From DUML01 sp050949905 (GTDB lineage: Bacteria; Bacillota; Desulfitobacteriia; Desulfitobacteriales; Syntrophobotulaceae), in assembly GCA_050949905.1 (NCBI GenBank), contig JBMNGP010000037.1:1-64000 (forward strand): DNA of 64,000 nt, read 5' to 3'. The first letter of the stretch is position 1. Every line of letters starts with the position of its first letter. The notes below the pieces were generated by a model. The model made no database searches. It saw only the letters and a list, made by a program, of their open reading frames with translations, and had not been told where the DNA came from. The translations under genes and the position numbers were made by a program. Below, piece by piece: positions 51,732 through 60,376 of the stretch.

Positions 51732-52528
51732 ATGAAAAAGAAGATTAGGTTACTCATGGTTATTTGTTTAGCATTATGTTTAGTATTTTGTTTAATATTT
51801 TCCTTAGTGGGTTGCAGCAATAATACCAGCTCCTGACGAATCAACTATTACTATTGCAGCTGCGGCAAGCCTGAAAAATTGTCTAGATGGTAAATTGGTA
51901 CCAATGTTTGAAGAAAAATATTCAAATATCAAAGTTAAAGCAACTTATGATAGCTCAGGAAAATTGCAGACACAAATCGAGCAGGGTGCAGATATTGACG
52001 TATTTATGTCAGCAGCCATGAAACAAATGAATGCCTTAGATGAAAAAGGCTTAGTTGCCAAAGATTCTATTGTCCAGCTTCTGGAAAACAAAATTGTGCT
52101 TATTGTTCCCGAAAATAATACTAAGGAAATAAGCAAGTTTGAGGATATTCTAAAGGCTGATAAGATTGCCGTTGGCGATCCGGCAAGCGTACCGGCCGGT
52201 CAATATGCCAAAGAAGCCTTGTACAACCTTAATATTTGGGACGAAGTAGCGGAAAAAGCAAGCCTGGGAACAAATGTTACCGAAGTGTTAAACTGGGTTG
52301 CAGAGGGGAGCGCTGATGCCGGCATCGTCTACTCGACCGATGCTGCTGCGAACCGAAAAAGTAAAAGTGGTGGCCGAAGCCCCGGAAGGATCTGTTGCCA
52401 AAGTTATTTATCCGGTAGGGATAGTTAAAGCCGGCAAAAACGAAGCAGCAGCGAAGAAATTCATAGAGTTTTTACAAACTGAGGAAGCTAAGAAAGTATT
52501 TGCATCCTTTGGCTTTGCCACAAAGTAG
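51732..52528 (+). pseudogene. modA: Molybdate ABC transporter substrate-binding protein ModA, two frame shifts
   Basis: A lipoprotein that binds molybdate outside the membrane. ATG 51732 begins a signal peptide with a lipobox (FSLVGCSNN). The frame ends at TGA 51834-51836, while the mature protein (DESTITIAAAASLKN) continues in the next frame. A second break at CC 52353-52354 precedes EKVKVVAEAPEGSVAKVIYPV to the end at 52528. Both breaks are cured by deleting one C. The mature body has ATYDSSGKLQTQIEQGADIDVFMSA, typical of ModA. ATG 51732 follows a GGGAGG site. The two breaks are probably sequence errors, because modB and modC are intact. Confidence 0.88.
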
Positions 52529-52547
52529 AAGGAGAATACAACATAAT

Positions 52548-53240
52548 ATGGATATATTGCCAATAAATATAGATATATCGCCAATAATAATTTCCCTGAA
52601 AACTGCCTCTGCAGCTATAGCCGTAACCTTTCTGTTAGGGCTTTTTGTTGCCAGGTGGATAGTAAAAATGAAGTCGGAAAAAGCCAAGATGGTTTTAGAT
52701 GGTATCTTGACCTTACCTCTGGTTTTGCCCCCGACAGTAATGGGTTTCCTGTTGCTGATTGTCTTTGGCGTCAATAGGCCAATAGGAAAGTTTTTACTGG
52801 AATTCTTAGGCGTAAAAATAGTTTTCTCCTGGACCGCCACCGTAATAGCCGCTGTCGCAATTTCCTTTCCTCTGATGTATCGTTCGGCCCGAGGGGCTTT
52901 TGAACAGGTAGATCAGAATTTGGTTATGGCAGCCAAGACCTTGGGCATGTCCGAAAGAAGAATTTTTTGGCGTGTCATTATGCCCCTTGCCCTGCCAGGG
53001 GTTGCCGGAGGAGGGATTTTGGCCTTTGCCAGGGGGCTTGGTGAGTTTGGAGCCACCGCCATGATCGCCGGCAATATTGCCAATGAGACGAGAACCCTTC
53101 CCTTAGCAATTTATGCCGAGGTTGCAGCCGGAAATATGCAGCTGGCTTCTTACTATGTTATCATTGTTATGTTAATCTCTTTTATTGTTGTGGCCTTAAC
53201 CAACTATTTTTCCATGAAGGAAAGAAAGTACTTAAAGTAA
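52548..53240 (+). CDS. modB: Molybdate ABC transporter permease ModB
   Basis: A 230-residue inner-membrane permease with about five helices and the EAA-type loop (RIFWRVIMPLALPGVAGGGILAFARGLGEFGATAMIAGN). LPLVLPPTVMGFLLLI and VAAVAISFPLMYRSARGAFEQV are typical of ModB. ATG 52548 is 13 bases after AGAAGGAG; an in-frame extension to 52500 overlaps modA. It couples molybdate uptake to ModC. Confidence 0.93.
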   Translation: MDILPINIDISPIIISLKTASAAIAVTFLLGLFVARWIVKMKSEKAKMVLDGILTLPLVLPPTVMGFLLLIVFGVNRPIGKFLLEFLGVKIVFSWTATVIAAVAISFPLMYRSARGAFEQVDQNLVMAAKTLGMSERRIFWRVIMPLALPGVAGGGILAFARGLGEFGATAMIAGNIANETRTLPLAIYAEVAAGNMQLASYYVIIVMLISFIVVALTNYFSMKERKYLK

Positions 53241-53251
53241 AGGGGAAGCTC

Positions 53252-54331
53252 ATGGGGCTGCTGGTTGATATCAAGAAAAAGTTAAAAGGGTTTTCTCTTG
53301 ATGTTGCGTTTTCCATAGATGATGAATATCTGGGTATTTTGGGTGCTTCCGGTAGTGGGAAAAGTATGACCCTGAAATGTATCGCCGGAGTTGAAACCCC
53401 TGATGAAGGCCTTATTGTGCTCAATGGCAAAGTTCTATTTGATTCTGAGAAAAAAATTAATCTTAAACCACAGGAGAGAAATATTGGCTATCTGTTCCAA
53501 AACTATGCCCTTTTTCCCCATATGACGGTCGAAGAAAACATTGGCCTAGGCTTAAAACTTCCCCAGGAAGAAAAAAAGCAGAAAGTTAAGGAAATGATCA
53601 AGGCCTTTCATTTGCAGGGGTTGGAAACCAAATATCCAAATCAAATCTCGGGTGGACAGCAGCAGAGAGTTGCCTTGGCCAGGTGTATTGTCTATAAACC
53701 GGATGTGTTGATGCTGGATGAACCTTTTTCTGCCCTGGATTCACACTTAAAAGACCAGCTGCAGATTGAAATCTTCGAACTGCTGAAACTCTATGAGGGA
53801 GAAGTTTTGCTGGTCAGTCACAGCAGAGATGAAATATATAGGTTCTGCAAAAAACTTGTGGTGATAGATCAGGGAGAATCTATTTTGTGCGGAGAGACTA
53901 AAGATATTTTCAGACAGCCGAGATTACATGCGGCAGCCAGAATAGTCGGCTGCAAAAATATTTCCAGATGTGAAATTATATCCTCACACTCAGTGCGGGC
54001 AGTTGATTGGGGATTTATTCTAGAAATGGGGAGGCCGGTCCCGGAAAATACAAAATATCTTGGCATCCAAGCCCATGATTTTCATTTGCTTGATGTTGCA
54101 CCTGATGATGCTTTGGGAAAAGAACAAAATAACGTCATTAAGTGTAAAATTAATAAAATAATTGAAGGGGAACTGGAATACAACGTCTATTTTAGAAACG
54201 AAGAATCAGAAGAAGAGAATGGCAATTCGGATCTCTTATATAAAGTCAGAAAAGAACAATGGGACAACAGAAAAAATAAGGAAAATTTGCACTTGAAAAT
54301 TCCTGAACAGGCAATTTTGCTTTTAGGGTAA
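53252..54331 (+). CDS. modC: Molybdate ABC transporter ATP-binding protein ModC
   Basis: A 359-residue ATPase. Walker A GASGSGKS (residues 31-38), Q-loop LFQNYALFPHMTV, signature SGGQQQRVALARC, Walker B VLMLDEPFSALDSH and the H-loop VSHSRDE. The C-terminal 120 residues form a Mop/TOBE-like regulatory domain. It energises ModB. ATG 53252, 11 bp behind modB, with GGGGAAG upstream. Confidence 0.93.
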   Translation: MGLLVDIKKKLKGFSLDVAFSIDDEYLGILGASGSGKSMTLKCIAGVETPDEGLIVLNGKVLFDSEKKINLKPQERNIGYLFQNYALFPHMTVEENIGLGLKLPQEEKKQKVKEMIKAFHLQGLETKYPNQISGGQQQRVALARCIVYKPDVLMLDEPFSALDSHLKDQLQIEIFELLKLYEGEVLLVSHSRDEIYRFCKKLVVIDQGESILCGETKDIFRQPRLHAAARIVGCKNISRCEIISSHSVRAVDWGFILEMGRPVPENTKYLGIQAHDFHLLDVAPDDALGKEQNNVIKCKINKIIEGELEYNVYFRNEESEEENGNSDLLYKVRKEQWDNRKNKENLHLKIPEQAILLLG

Positions 54332-54345
54332 AAGGAGGAAGTAGC

Positions 54346-54696
54346 ATGACCAAACATCAAATCTATACCATGAGCTTCGCCAGAGTCTATCCCCTTTATG
54401 TTGCCAAGGCGGAGAAAAAAGGCCGGACGAAAGCAGAAGTCGATGAAATCATTCGTTGGCTGACAGGATATAGCCAGGAAGAGTTGGCAGTACAGCTGGA
54501 AAAACAGACAGATTTGGAGACCTTCTTTGCGGAAGCCCCTCACTTGAATCCTAACCGGGCTTTAATCAAAGGGGTGGTTTGCGGTGTCCGGGTGGAAGAT
54601 ATCGAAGAACCACTTATGCGGGAAATTCGCTATTTGGATAAGCTGATCGATGAATTAGCCAAAGGAAAAGCAATGGCAAAGATTTTACGGAAATAA
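54346..54696 (+). CDS. DUF2200-family protein
   Basis: A 116-residue cytosolic protein matching DUF2200 (ARVYPLYVAKAEKKGRTKAEVDEIIRWLTGYS, then FFAEAPHLNPNRALIKGVVCGVRVEDI). No activity is known for the family. ATG 54346 follows AAAGGAGG, 14 bp after modC, so it may be co-transcribed with the molybdate genes by accident of position. Confidence 0.85.
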   Translation: MTKHQIYTMSFARVYPLYVAKAEKKGRTKAEVDEIIRWLTGYSQEELAVQLEKQTDLETFFAEAPHLNPNRALIKGVVCGVRVEDIEEPLMREIRYLDKLIDELAKGKAMAKILRK

Positions 54697-54716
54697 GGGA
54701 TTTTCCCACGGAATGT

Positions 54717-54762
54717 AAGGGATGGGGTTATTGACACCAAGGTGACGATAACCCCATCCCTT
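54717..54762 (+). terminator. 15-bp perfect inverted repeat after DUF2200
   Basis: AAGGGATGGGGTTAT (54717-54731) and ATAACCCCATCCCTT (54748-54762) form a perfect stem, and the loop itself contains CACC/GGTG. There is no long T-tract, so a bidirectional terminator or a mobile-type palindrome are both possible. Confidence 0.6.
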
Positions 54763-54865
54763 TGTCGCCGCTATCCGTATTTCACCGCAATCTCTTATCA
54801 CCGCAATCTCTTATCACCGCAATCTCTTGTCGCCGTAATATCTTTGATACCGCAATATAACGATC
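54763..54865. repeat. Degenerate 16-nt tandem repeat array
   Basis: Five to six units of about 16 nt built on TCACCGCAATCTCTTA follow the hairpin. Three are near identical (about 54782-54829) and the outer ones diverge (GTCGCCGTAATATC, GATACCGCAATATA). Non-coding. It ends about 75 bp before the AraC-type gene. Possible slippage array or binding-site cluster. Confidence 0.75.
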
Positions 54866-54941
54866 CGATTTTATTTATGTTAAAAAGTCGAGCATGATAA
54901 TAGTAGCTTTGGTATTATGAAGACAGGAAAGGAGGGAGACA

Positions 54942-55805
54942 ATGTTAAAAGAATTAAATAGAGTTATTGACTATATTGAAGAGCATTTAACCGCTAACCT
55001 CTCTCTGGAAGCAATTTCTCAGTATGCCGGGGTTTCCGACTATCACTTGAGAATGATATTCTTTTATCTTGCGGGGATGACGCTTAGCGAATATATCAAA
55101 AACAGAAAACTGGCTGAAGCCAATAAGGATTTATTACAGGGGGAGAAAGTAACGGATGTTGCTTTTAAATATGGTTATCAATCACTGGACGGCTTTACCC
55201 GAGCTTTTAGAAAATGGAGCGGGTTTTTGCCCTCAGATGTAATCAAAAAGGGTATAAGCAAATCCTTTCCCAAACTTTCATTCATCATAACTGTCAAAGG
55301 AGGAGTTAGTATGGAATTTAGAATCGAAGAAAAACCGGCCTTTAATTTAGTAGGTGTAAGCAAGCGTGTTCCTATGCAATTTGAAGGTGTGAATATGGAG
55401 ATTGTCAAGCTTGCTCAAAGTATCACGGAGGAACAAAGGAAAGAAATGCATGCCCTGCAAAATATTGAGCCTTATGAAATTATCAATGCTTCTTATGATG
55501 CCGACGCTAATTTCTTAAAAGAAGAAGGGGATTTAACTCACTTGATAGGTGTCCTAACGACTGAAGATCAAGTAAGTGATCTCTTAGATAAAGTTCCGGT
55601 CCCAGCCTGTACTTGGGCGGTATTCCCTAATGAAGGGCCATTTCCTGCCACTTTACAAAATACCATGGCTAGGATTTATTCAGAATGGCTTCCTTCAGCC
55701 AATTACGAAGTAATTAATGTCCCTACTTTTTCCTTTACGAGGATGGATAAGCAAAAAGAGAATTACGCTTATAGTGAAATTTGGATTCCTGTTCGCAAGA
55801 AGTAA
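54942..55805 (+). CDS. AraC-family regulator with GyrI-like effector domain
   Basis: A 287-residue regulator. Two AraC-type helix-turn-helix units lie at residues 1-105 (LEAISQYAGVSDYHLRMIFFYLAGMTLSEYI and VTDVAFKYGYQSLDGFTRAFRKWSG). From about residue 125 a GyrI/SOUL-like domain (EEKPAFNLVGVSKRVP, then YEVINVPTFSFTRMD and EIWIPVRKK) probably binds small hydrophobic effectors. Such proteins control drug or stress responses, often including their own gene. ATG 54942 follows AAGGAGGGAG. Confidence 0.9.
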   Translation: MLKELNRVIDYIEEHLTANLSLEAISQYAGVSDYHLRMIFFYLAGMTLSEYIKNRKLAEANKDLLQGEKVTDVAFKYGYQSLDGFTRAFRKWSGFLPSDVIKKGISKSFPKLSFIITVKGGVSMEFRIEEKPAFNLVGVSKRVPMQFEGVNMEIVKLAQSITEEQRKEMHALQNIEPYEIINASYDADANFLKEEGDLTHLIGVLTTEDQVSDLLDKVPVPACTWAVFPNEGPFPATLQNTMARIYSEWLPSANYEVINVPTFSFTRMDKQKENYAYSEIWIPVRKK

Positions 55806-56069
55806 AAACAACCCAGGCATTAAGTAGGCTTTTCTCTTCCAACCGGCAGCAAAACACAAACCGGAAAATGACCATTATTCGATTATGGAAAAGGACAGCG
55901 TACCCCGTTAGCCGAACTAAGATCTCCGATAGCTCTGGTATTAATAACATGGTTGTATGCTGCATTAAACAGTATGCTGTTTAAAACTTTCCAAAAAACC
56001 AGGAAAAATATATAATAATTAGGATATAGAGAAGGAAAAGGGCGAAGCAACTTATTTCCGGAGGCAATT

Positions 56070-56432
56070 ATGAACTTAATTGGCAATATTATTTGGTTAG
56101 TCTTTGGGGGTATCCTTGGCGCCATTTTTTGGTTTATTGCCGGGCTGATATTGTGTCTGACGATTATCGGCATACCCTTTGGACTGCAATGTTTTAAGAT
56201 TTCTCTGCTTGTCCTGTGGCCTTTTGGCAAAGAAGTCGAATTGGGCGGTTTTGGAGTAAGCGGCTTGCTCTTAAATATTTTGTGGCTCATTTTTCTGGGC
56301 TGGGAGCTTGCTGTCCACCATCTGATTATCGGTCTTTTGTTCTGCCTTACGGTTATCGGTATTCCTTTTGGACTCCAGCATTTTAAATTTGCCCAGCTGG
56401 CGCTGGTTCCTTTCGGAGCGAAAATTAAATAA
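56070..56432 (+). CDS. YccF-type membrane protein
   Basis: A 120-residue protein with two repeats of the YccF (DUF307) motif (CLTIIGIPFGLQCFKISLLVLWPFG and CLTVIGIPFGLQHFKFAQLALVPFG), each followed by a helical segment. It has about four membrane helices. Function unknown for the family. ATG 56070 after CCGGAGG. Confidence 0.88.
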   Translation: MNLIGNIIWLVFGGILGAIFWFIAGLILCLTIIGIPFGLQCFKISLLVLWPFGKEVELGGFGVSGLLLNILWLIFLGWELAVHHLIIGLLFCLTVIGIPFGLQHFKFAQLALVPFGAKIK

Positions 56433-56468
56433 CAGGTTAGGGTCATAAAATTAAGGAGTTGGCGTTAG

Positions 56469-57158
56469 TTGGCTGCAGCAAAACAAACAATAAAAACTGC
56501 TTTTATCGAAGCTTTACCTTTGGCGATCGCCATCGCCACCTACGGTTTATCCTATGGCGTTCTGGCTGCCCAAGCTGAGCTAAGCATAGCGGTTATAGTG
56601 CTAATGTCTATCTTGGTTTTTTCCGGCTCTGTCCAAATGGTAGTTGTTGCCATGTTAACAGTGGGGGCAAGTCTGACCAGCATTCTTTTGACCACTGTTT
56701 TGTTGAATTTGCGTAATTTGTTATACGGGGCAGCCCTTGCCGAAAGCATCCTTCCGGCTAAGAAGTGGAGATGGCTGTTGGCCTATGGCGTAACAGATGA
56801 ACCTTTTGTTTTAGGTATTGCCAGGTTTAAAAAATATGGACCGGATCCTTTATATTTTGGAGTTATTACCGCTACCTTTTATCTCGCCTGGGTATTATCC
56901 GGCCTGATGGGCACGTTAATCGGCAACCAGGTTGATCCGCAAAAATGGGGATTGGACTTAGCTTTTCCGCTTACTTTTATAGCCCTGCTGCTTCCCGGCC
57001 TCAAGACAAATCCGGCCATTGCGACTGCTTTTGCCGCTGCAGCGATAGGGATAGGGCTTGAATACTTAATGCCGGGCAATGAATTGACGATTATCGCCGC
57101 AGGGGTTTTAGCGCCCTTAGTGGGTCTTTATGTCAGAGGGAGGTCCAAAGATGCTTAA
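56469..57158 (+). CDS. azlC: Branched-chain amino acid exporter subunit AzlC
   Basis: A 229-residue AzlC permease (FIEALPLAIAIATYGLSYGVLAAQAELS, VFSGSVQMVVVAMLTVGAS, LNLRNLLYGAALA). AzlC with AzlD exports branched-chain amino acids or azaleucine. TTG 56469 follows AAGGAG by ten bases. It overlaps azlD by eight bases. Confidence 0.92.
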   Translation: MAAAKQTIKTAFIEALPLAIAIATYGLSYGVLAAQAELSIAVIVLMSILVFSGSVQMVVVAMLTVGASLTSILLTTVLLNLRNLLYGAALAESILPAKKWRWLLAYGVTDEPFVLGIARFKKYGPDPLYFGVITATFYLAWVLSGLMGTLIGNQVDPQKWGLDLAFPLTFIALLLPGLKTNPAIATAFAAAAIGIGLEYLMPGNELTIIAAGVLAPLVGLYVRGRSKDA

Positions 57159-57468
57159 TCCTTGGCTTTTAATCGGTTTACTTTTCCTTGTTACTTATGG
57201 CTCCCGGATTATCGGTATTGAGATTATGGCCGGAAGAAAAATGAGTCCTTCGCTCCGGTTATATTTTAATTATGTTCCCATAGCAGTTATCACCGCAATT
57301 ATTGTTAAACAGGTCTTAATTCCTGTCGATGGAGAGCTAACTATTTCCCTGCCGGTTCTTATCGGCGGCTTTTTTACTGCCGCGGCAAATTTGCTTACCA
57401 AGAGATTTTTGCCTTCTGTGCTTATTGGGATAATTATTGGCTTGGCAGTCCGCTATTTCTTGCTTTAA
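57151..57468 (+). CDS. azlD: Branched-chain amino acid exporter subunit AzlD
   Basis: A 105-residue partner with three or four helices (WLLIGLLFLVTYGSRIIG, YFNYVPIAVITAIIVKQVLI, GGFFTAAANLLTKR). ATG 57151 lies eight bases after AGAGGGAGG and overlaps the azlC end, so translation is coupled; the extension to 57130 is not needed. Confidence 0.9.
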   Translation: MLNPWLLIGLLFLVTYGSRIIGIEIMAGRKMSPSLRLYFNYVPIAVITAIIVKQVLIPVDGELTISLPVLIGGFFTAAANLLTKRFLPSVLIGIIIGLAVRYFLL

Positions 57469-57547
57469 CCCCAATTAACTAAATGGATACAGCAGAGTAT
57501 TCTTTATCCATATTCTTATTAAGCGAAATGCAGATAGGTGATAACAT

Positions 57548-57733
57548 ATGAACAATTCTCTGATTGTCTATTATTCTCTATTCCAAAACACCAAAGATTT
57601 AGCCTTGGAAATAGCCAAACAGACCGGTGGTACTTTAAGAGAATTGATTCCGGAGAGGAATTATTCCTTTGACTATAATACTGCTGCCAAAGAGGTTACA
57701 AACTGGCTTCAGACAATTGTGCGGGTAATATAA
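57548..57733 (+). pseudogene. Flavodoxin N-terminal remnant
   Basis: The first 55 codons read like a flavodoxin (LIVYYSLFQNTKDLALEIAKQTGG, an FMN phosphate loop), then TGGTLRELIPERNYSFDYNTAAKEV and a stop after 61 residues. Flavodoxins are about 140-180 residues, so at least half is missing. A terminator follows at once. Confidence 0.7.
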
Positions 57734-57736
57734 CAA

Positions 57737-57774
57737 AAAACGAGTTCCTTAATTTTTATCAAGGAACTCGTTTT
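57737..57774. terminator. Bidirectional intrinsic terminator
   Basis: AAAACGAGTTCCTT (57737-57750) pairs perfectly with AAGGAACTCGTTTT (57761-57774); T-runs occur on both strands. It can end the flavodoxin remnant on the plus strand and the small ORF at 57830-57934 on the minus strand. Confidence 0.85.
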
Positions 57775-57829
57775 CACTCACTTAAGGTTTGGCAATATGA
57801 AATTAGCATCATTTTTCATCACGCCCTTT

Positions 57830-57934
57830 TTAGGAGATTTTTTTGAGGATACTCTTCGGTTCAGTAGTTTTTAAAGATTCCAGCCCAACTGAAACGAGGA
57901 TTTCTTCAATGATATTAATTTGTTTCTTGCTCAA
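57830..57934 (-). CDS. Possible micro-protein (34 aa) on the minus strand
   Basis: TTG 57934-57932 follows a strong GAGAGGAGG ribosome site with about seven bases spacing. The 34 residues (LSKKQINIIEEILVSVGLES, then KTTEPKSILKKIS) form an amphipathic helix pattern. It ends about 55 bp before the shared terminator, and no other plus-strand gene uses this DNA. The family is unknown to me. A short regulatory or signalling peptide is possible. Confidence 0.4.
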   Translation of the reverse strand: MSKKQINIIEEILVSVGLESLKTTEPKSILKKIS

Positions 57935-57949
57935 ATGCACACCTCCTCT

Positions 57950-58411
57950 CATAAAAAAATAATAATATCACGGAATATAAAGTTTTGCAAGTTAACTCGT
58001 TGCACCTCTGTTAATTCGAAACACATGTATGCTTACATAATATGTTCAGGAAAAAATATGTTATACTGGACATTAGCAGAAAACACCTTAGTAGTAAACC
58101 AATAATGTGCCCTGCTCTCCTTTAGGCGAAGTATTTTATATATCTTGTTTTCTGCCGTTATTGCTTGGCTTATGTCAAAATACTGGGATGCATTGCGCCA
58201 TACATTGTCAAATAAAATTGCAGCGTTGGGTTTGTTTGTCCTTAGCTTGTTTGTAACTGTTATTATCTTTGTCTTCTGGGGATATTTACCGATAGAAACA
58301 ACACCTGAAATGCTTTTTTAACTATCGTTAAGATGTCAGGTAAAACAATTTAGTCTTAGAGTTACCGTGCAGCTGTGAAATAATTATTTATGCTAAAAGG
58401 AAACGATTGAT
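57950..58411. other. Mostly non-coding region with a possible membrane-protein remnant
   Basis: Between the 34-aa ORF and the YkvI gene lies a frame ending near 58321 that reads LFSAVIAWLMSKYWDALRH, then VLSLFVTVIIFVFWGYL. It has only a TTG start near 58147 and no SD. It looks like a stump of a small membrane protein. No RNA or strong repeat is seen. Confidence 0.4.
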
Positions 58412-59503
58412 TTGTTCATTAAAAATATTTCAGCACGCCAGGTTGCCATGGCGTTTACAGGAAGTTTTTTGGGAGCCGGTTTTATGTCAGGGCAGGAACT
58501 CACGCAGTTTTTTGCGGTATTTGGAAGTTTTGGACTGCTGGGAATGTTTTTTGCTATCCTGCTCTTCTTCATGTTAAGCTGCTTTGTTATGAAAATCGCC
58601 AAACGCACTGGGATTACGGAGTTTGATAAAATCATTGTAGAAAAAGAAAAACCATGGCTACGAGCGATTTTTGGCGGTGTTTTTCTATTTTTTCTGTTTG
58701 GGATTGTTGTTGTGATGATCGCGGGAGCCGGAGCGCTCTTGAATCAGGTGTGCGGTATCCCGACAATCTTGGGAAGTGCACTAATGGCTGTCTTTTTGGC
58801 GGTAATAGCATTGTGGGAAGCTAGAGGGGTAGTTACAGTATTTAGTATTACAGTTCCTCTCTTGATTATTGCTGCAGTAACTTGCGGTGTTTTGTCGTTT
58901 TTAGTTATCGAGGGAAGCAATATCGCAGCCTGGCCGTTTTCCGGGGCAAATCCCTTGCTTGGGAACTGGTTGTTTTCTACCGTTTCTTTTGTATCTTACA
59001 ATATGATGGCAGCAGTCTCCATACTGGTGCCGCTGGCAACAGATGTGCAAGAAGAAAAGATTATTCATCAAGGAGTTCTTCAAGGGGCGCTGCAACTTAT
59101 GATTGTATTCGTCTGTCTTTTGCTCCCCTTGATTTGGAATCAAACCATGCTGGCGGATGCAGAGCTTCCAATGCTTACACTTGCTGAAACAATACATCCT
59201 GTTTTGGGGATAGTCTATGCAATTCTTCTGTCTTGCGGAATGTTCGGCAGTGCGTTATCCTGTCTTTTTGGAGTTACTGTCCGTATCACGAAAATCAAAA
59301 ATATAAAGGGAAGCACCCTGATACCGGCGTTGGTCGTGCTGGCTTTTCTGGGAAGTATTGCGGGCTTTAAAGAGCTCATAGCAATTGTGTTTCCTGTTTG
59401 CGGCTATATAGCTTTTTTTGCGATGATTGGTATTTCTCTGCATTTTTTCTCTTTACAGAAGAAAATGAGACTTAACATAAAAGACAGGAGACAACATATC
59501 TGA
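58412..59503 (+). CDS. YkvI-family membrane transporter
   Basis: A 363-residue protein with ten or eleven membrane helices, of the YkvI family, distantly related to amino-acid/sodium symporters. The start (MAFTGSFLGAGFMSGQELTQFFAVFG) and the middle (VSFVSYNMMAAVSILVPLATDV) resemble the substrate-binding helices of LeuT-like folds. Substrate unknown. TTG 58412 follows AAAAGGAAA by about ten bases. Confidence 0.85.
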   Translation: MFIKNISARQVAMAFTGSFLGAGFMSGQELTQFFAVFGSFGLLGMFFAILLFFMLSCFVMKIAKRTGITEFDKIIVEKEKPWLRAIFGGVFLFFLFGIVVVMIAGAGALLNQVCGIPTILGSALMAVFLAVIALWEARGVVTVFSITVPLLIIAAVTCGVLSFLVIEGSNIAAWPFSGANPLLGNWLFSTVSFVSYNMMAAVSILVPLATDVQEEKIIHQGVLQGALQLMIVFVCLLLPLIWNQTMLADAELPMLTLAETIHPVLGIVYAILLSCGMFGSALSCLFGVTVRITKIKNIKGSTLIPALVVLAFLGSIAGFKELIAIVFPVCGYIAFFAMIGISLHFFSLQKKMRLNIKDRRQHI

Positions 59504-59650
59504 ACAGTCCACTGTTTTAACGGGCAGCTAACTTAGAATATGATCATTATTAATTAGGGAGAATTTACCTGATAATTTTATAATTAGAGTACTATTGCCG
59601 GCAAATTTTAATGGAGCTCGATGGGAATAAAGTTTTAAGGTGGTGATAGC

Positions 59651-60376
59651 TTGACTATCTTAATAGCTGAAGATGAAATGGATATCAGAAACCTTGTGCA
59701 GCTAAACCTTGAAAGGGAAGGCTATGCTGTCATTGCAGCCAGGGATGGGCTTGAAGCTCTTGAGGTTATCCGGAAAGAAACTATTGATCTGGCCATCCTG
59801 GATGTGATGATGCCTTACCTGGATGGGTTCAATCTTTTGCGGAAAATTCGTGAAATAAGTAACATGCCGGTTATCTTTCTGACAGCCCGGGGCGATGACA
59901 TGGATAAAGTCTTGGGGCTTGGCATCGGTGCTGATGATTACCTGGTCAAGCCTTTTAGTATGGCTGAATTGATAGCCAGGGTCGGCGCCCAACTGCGCAG
60001 AAAACATCAGTATTCCTCGCCCAAGCAGCTAAAGCCCGAGCAAATTGTCTATGGGGGCTTGGTTCTGGATAAAAACAGCTGTTCTGTCTATAAAAACGGG
60101 AGGCCGGTGGAACTGAACGCCAAAGAATATAAGCTTTTGGAGTACCTAATGGAAAACCCGGCCAGGGTTTTTACCAAGAAACAGTTATACCGGGCGGTAT
60201 GGGATGAGGAAACTTATTATGATGACAATACAATTATGGTGCATATCAGTCATCTCAGAAATAAAGTTGAAACAGACCCTAAGAATCCGGAGTACATAAA
60301 AACCATTCGCGGTATCGGCTATAAGTTCCATAAACAGGACGAGGGCAAACGAGAACAGGACGAGGAGAAGCGATGA
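59651..60376 (+). CDS. OmpR-family response regulator
   Basis: A 241-residue regulator: receiver with Asp51 (ILDVMMP), the acidic pair at 7-9 (AEDE) and the Lys of YLVKPFSM, then a C-terminal winged helix (ELNAKEYKLLEYLMENPARVF, HISHLRNKVE, TIRGIGYKF). TTG 59651 follows AAGGTGGTG. It overlaps the kinase gene by ATGA, so the two are co-translated. Confidence 0.94.
   Translation: MTILIAEDEMDIRNLVQLNLEREGYAVIAARDGLEALEVIRKETIDLAILDVMMPYLDGFNLLRKIREISNMPVIFLTARGDDMDKVLGLGIGADDYLVKPFSMAELIARVGAQLRRKHQYSSPKQLKPEQIVYGGLVLDKNSCSVYKNGRPVELNAKEYKLLEYLMENPARVFTKKQLYRAVWDEETYYDDNTIMVHISHLRNKVETDPKNPEYIKTIRGIGYKFHKQDEGKREQDEEKR

Noticed and set aside
57920..58105. A plus-strand ORF of 61 codons overlapping the minus-strand micro-gene.
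   Set aside because: It has no ribosome site and unusual composition; the minus-strand frame has a strong SD.
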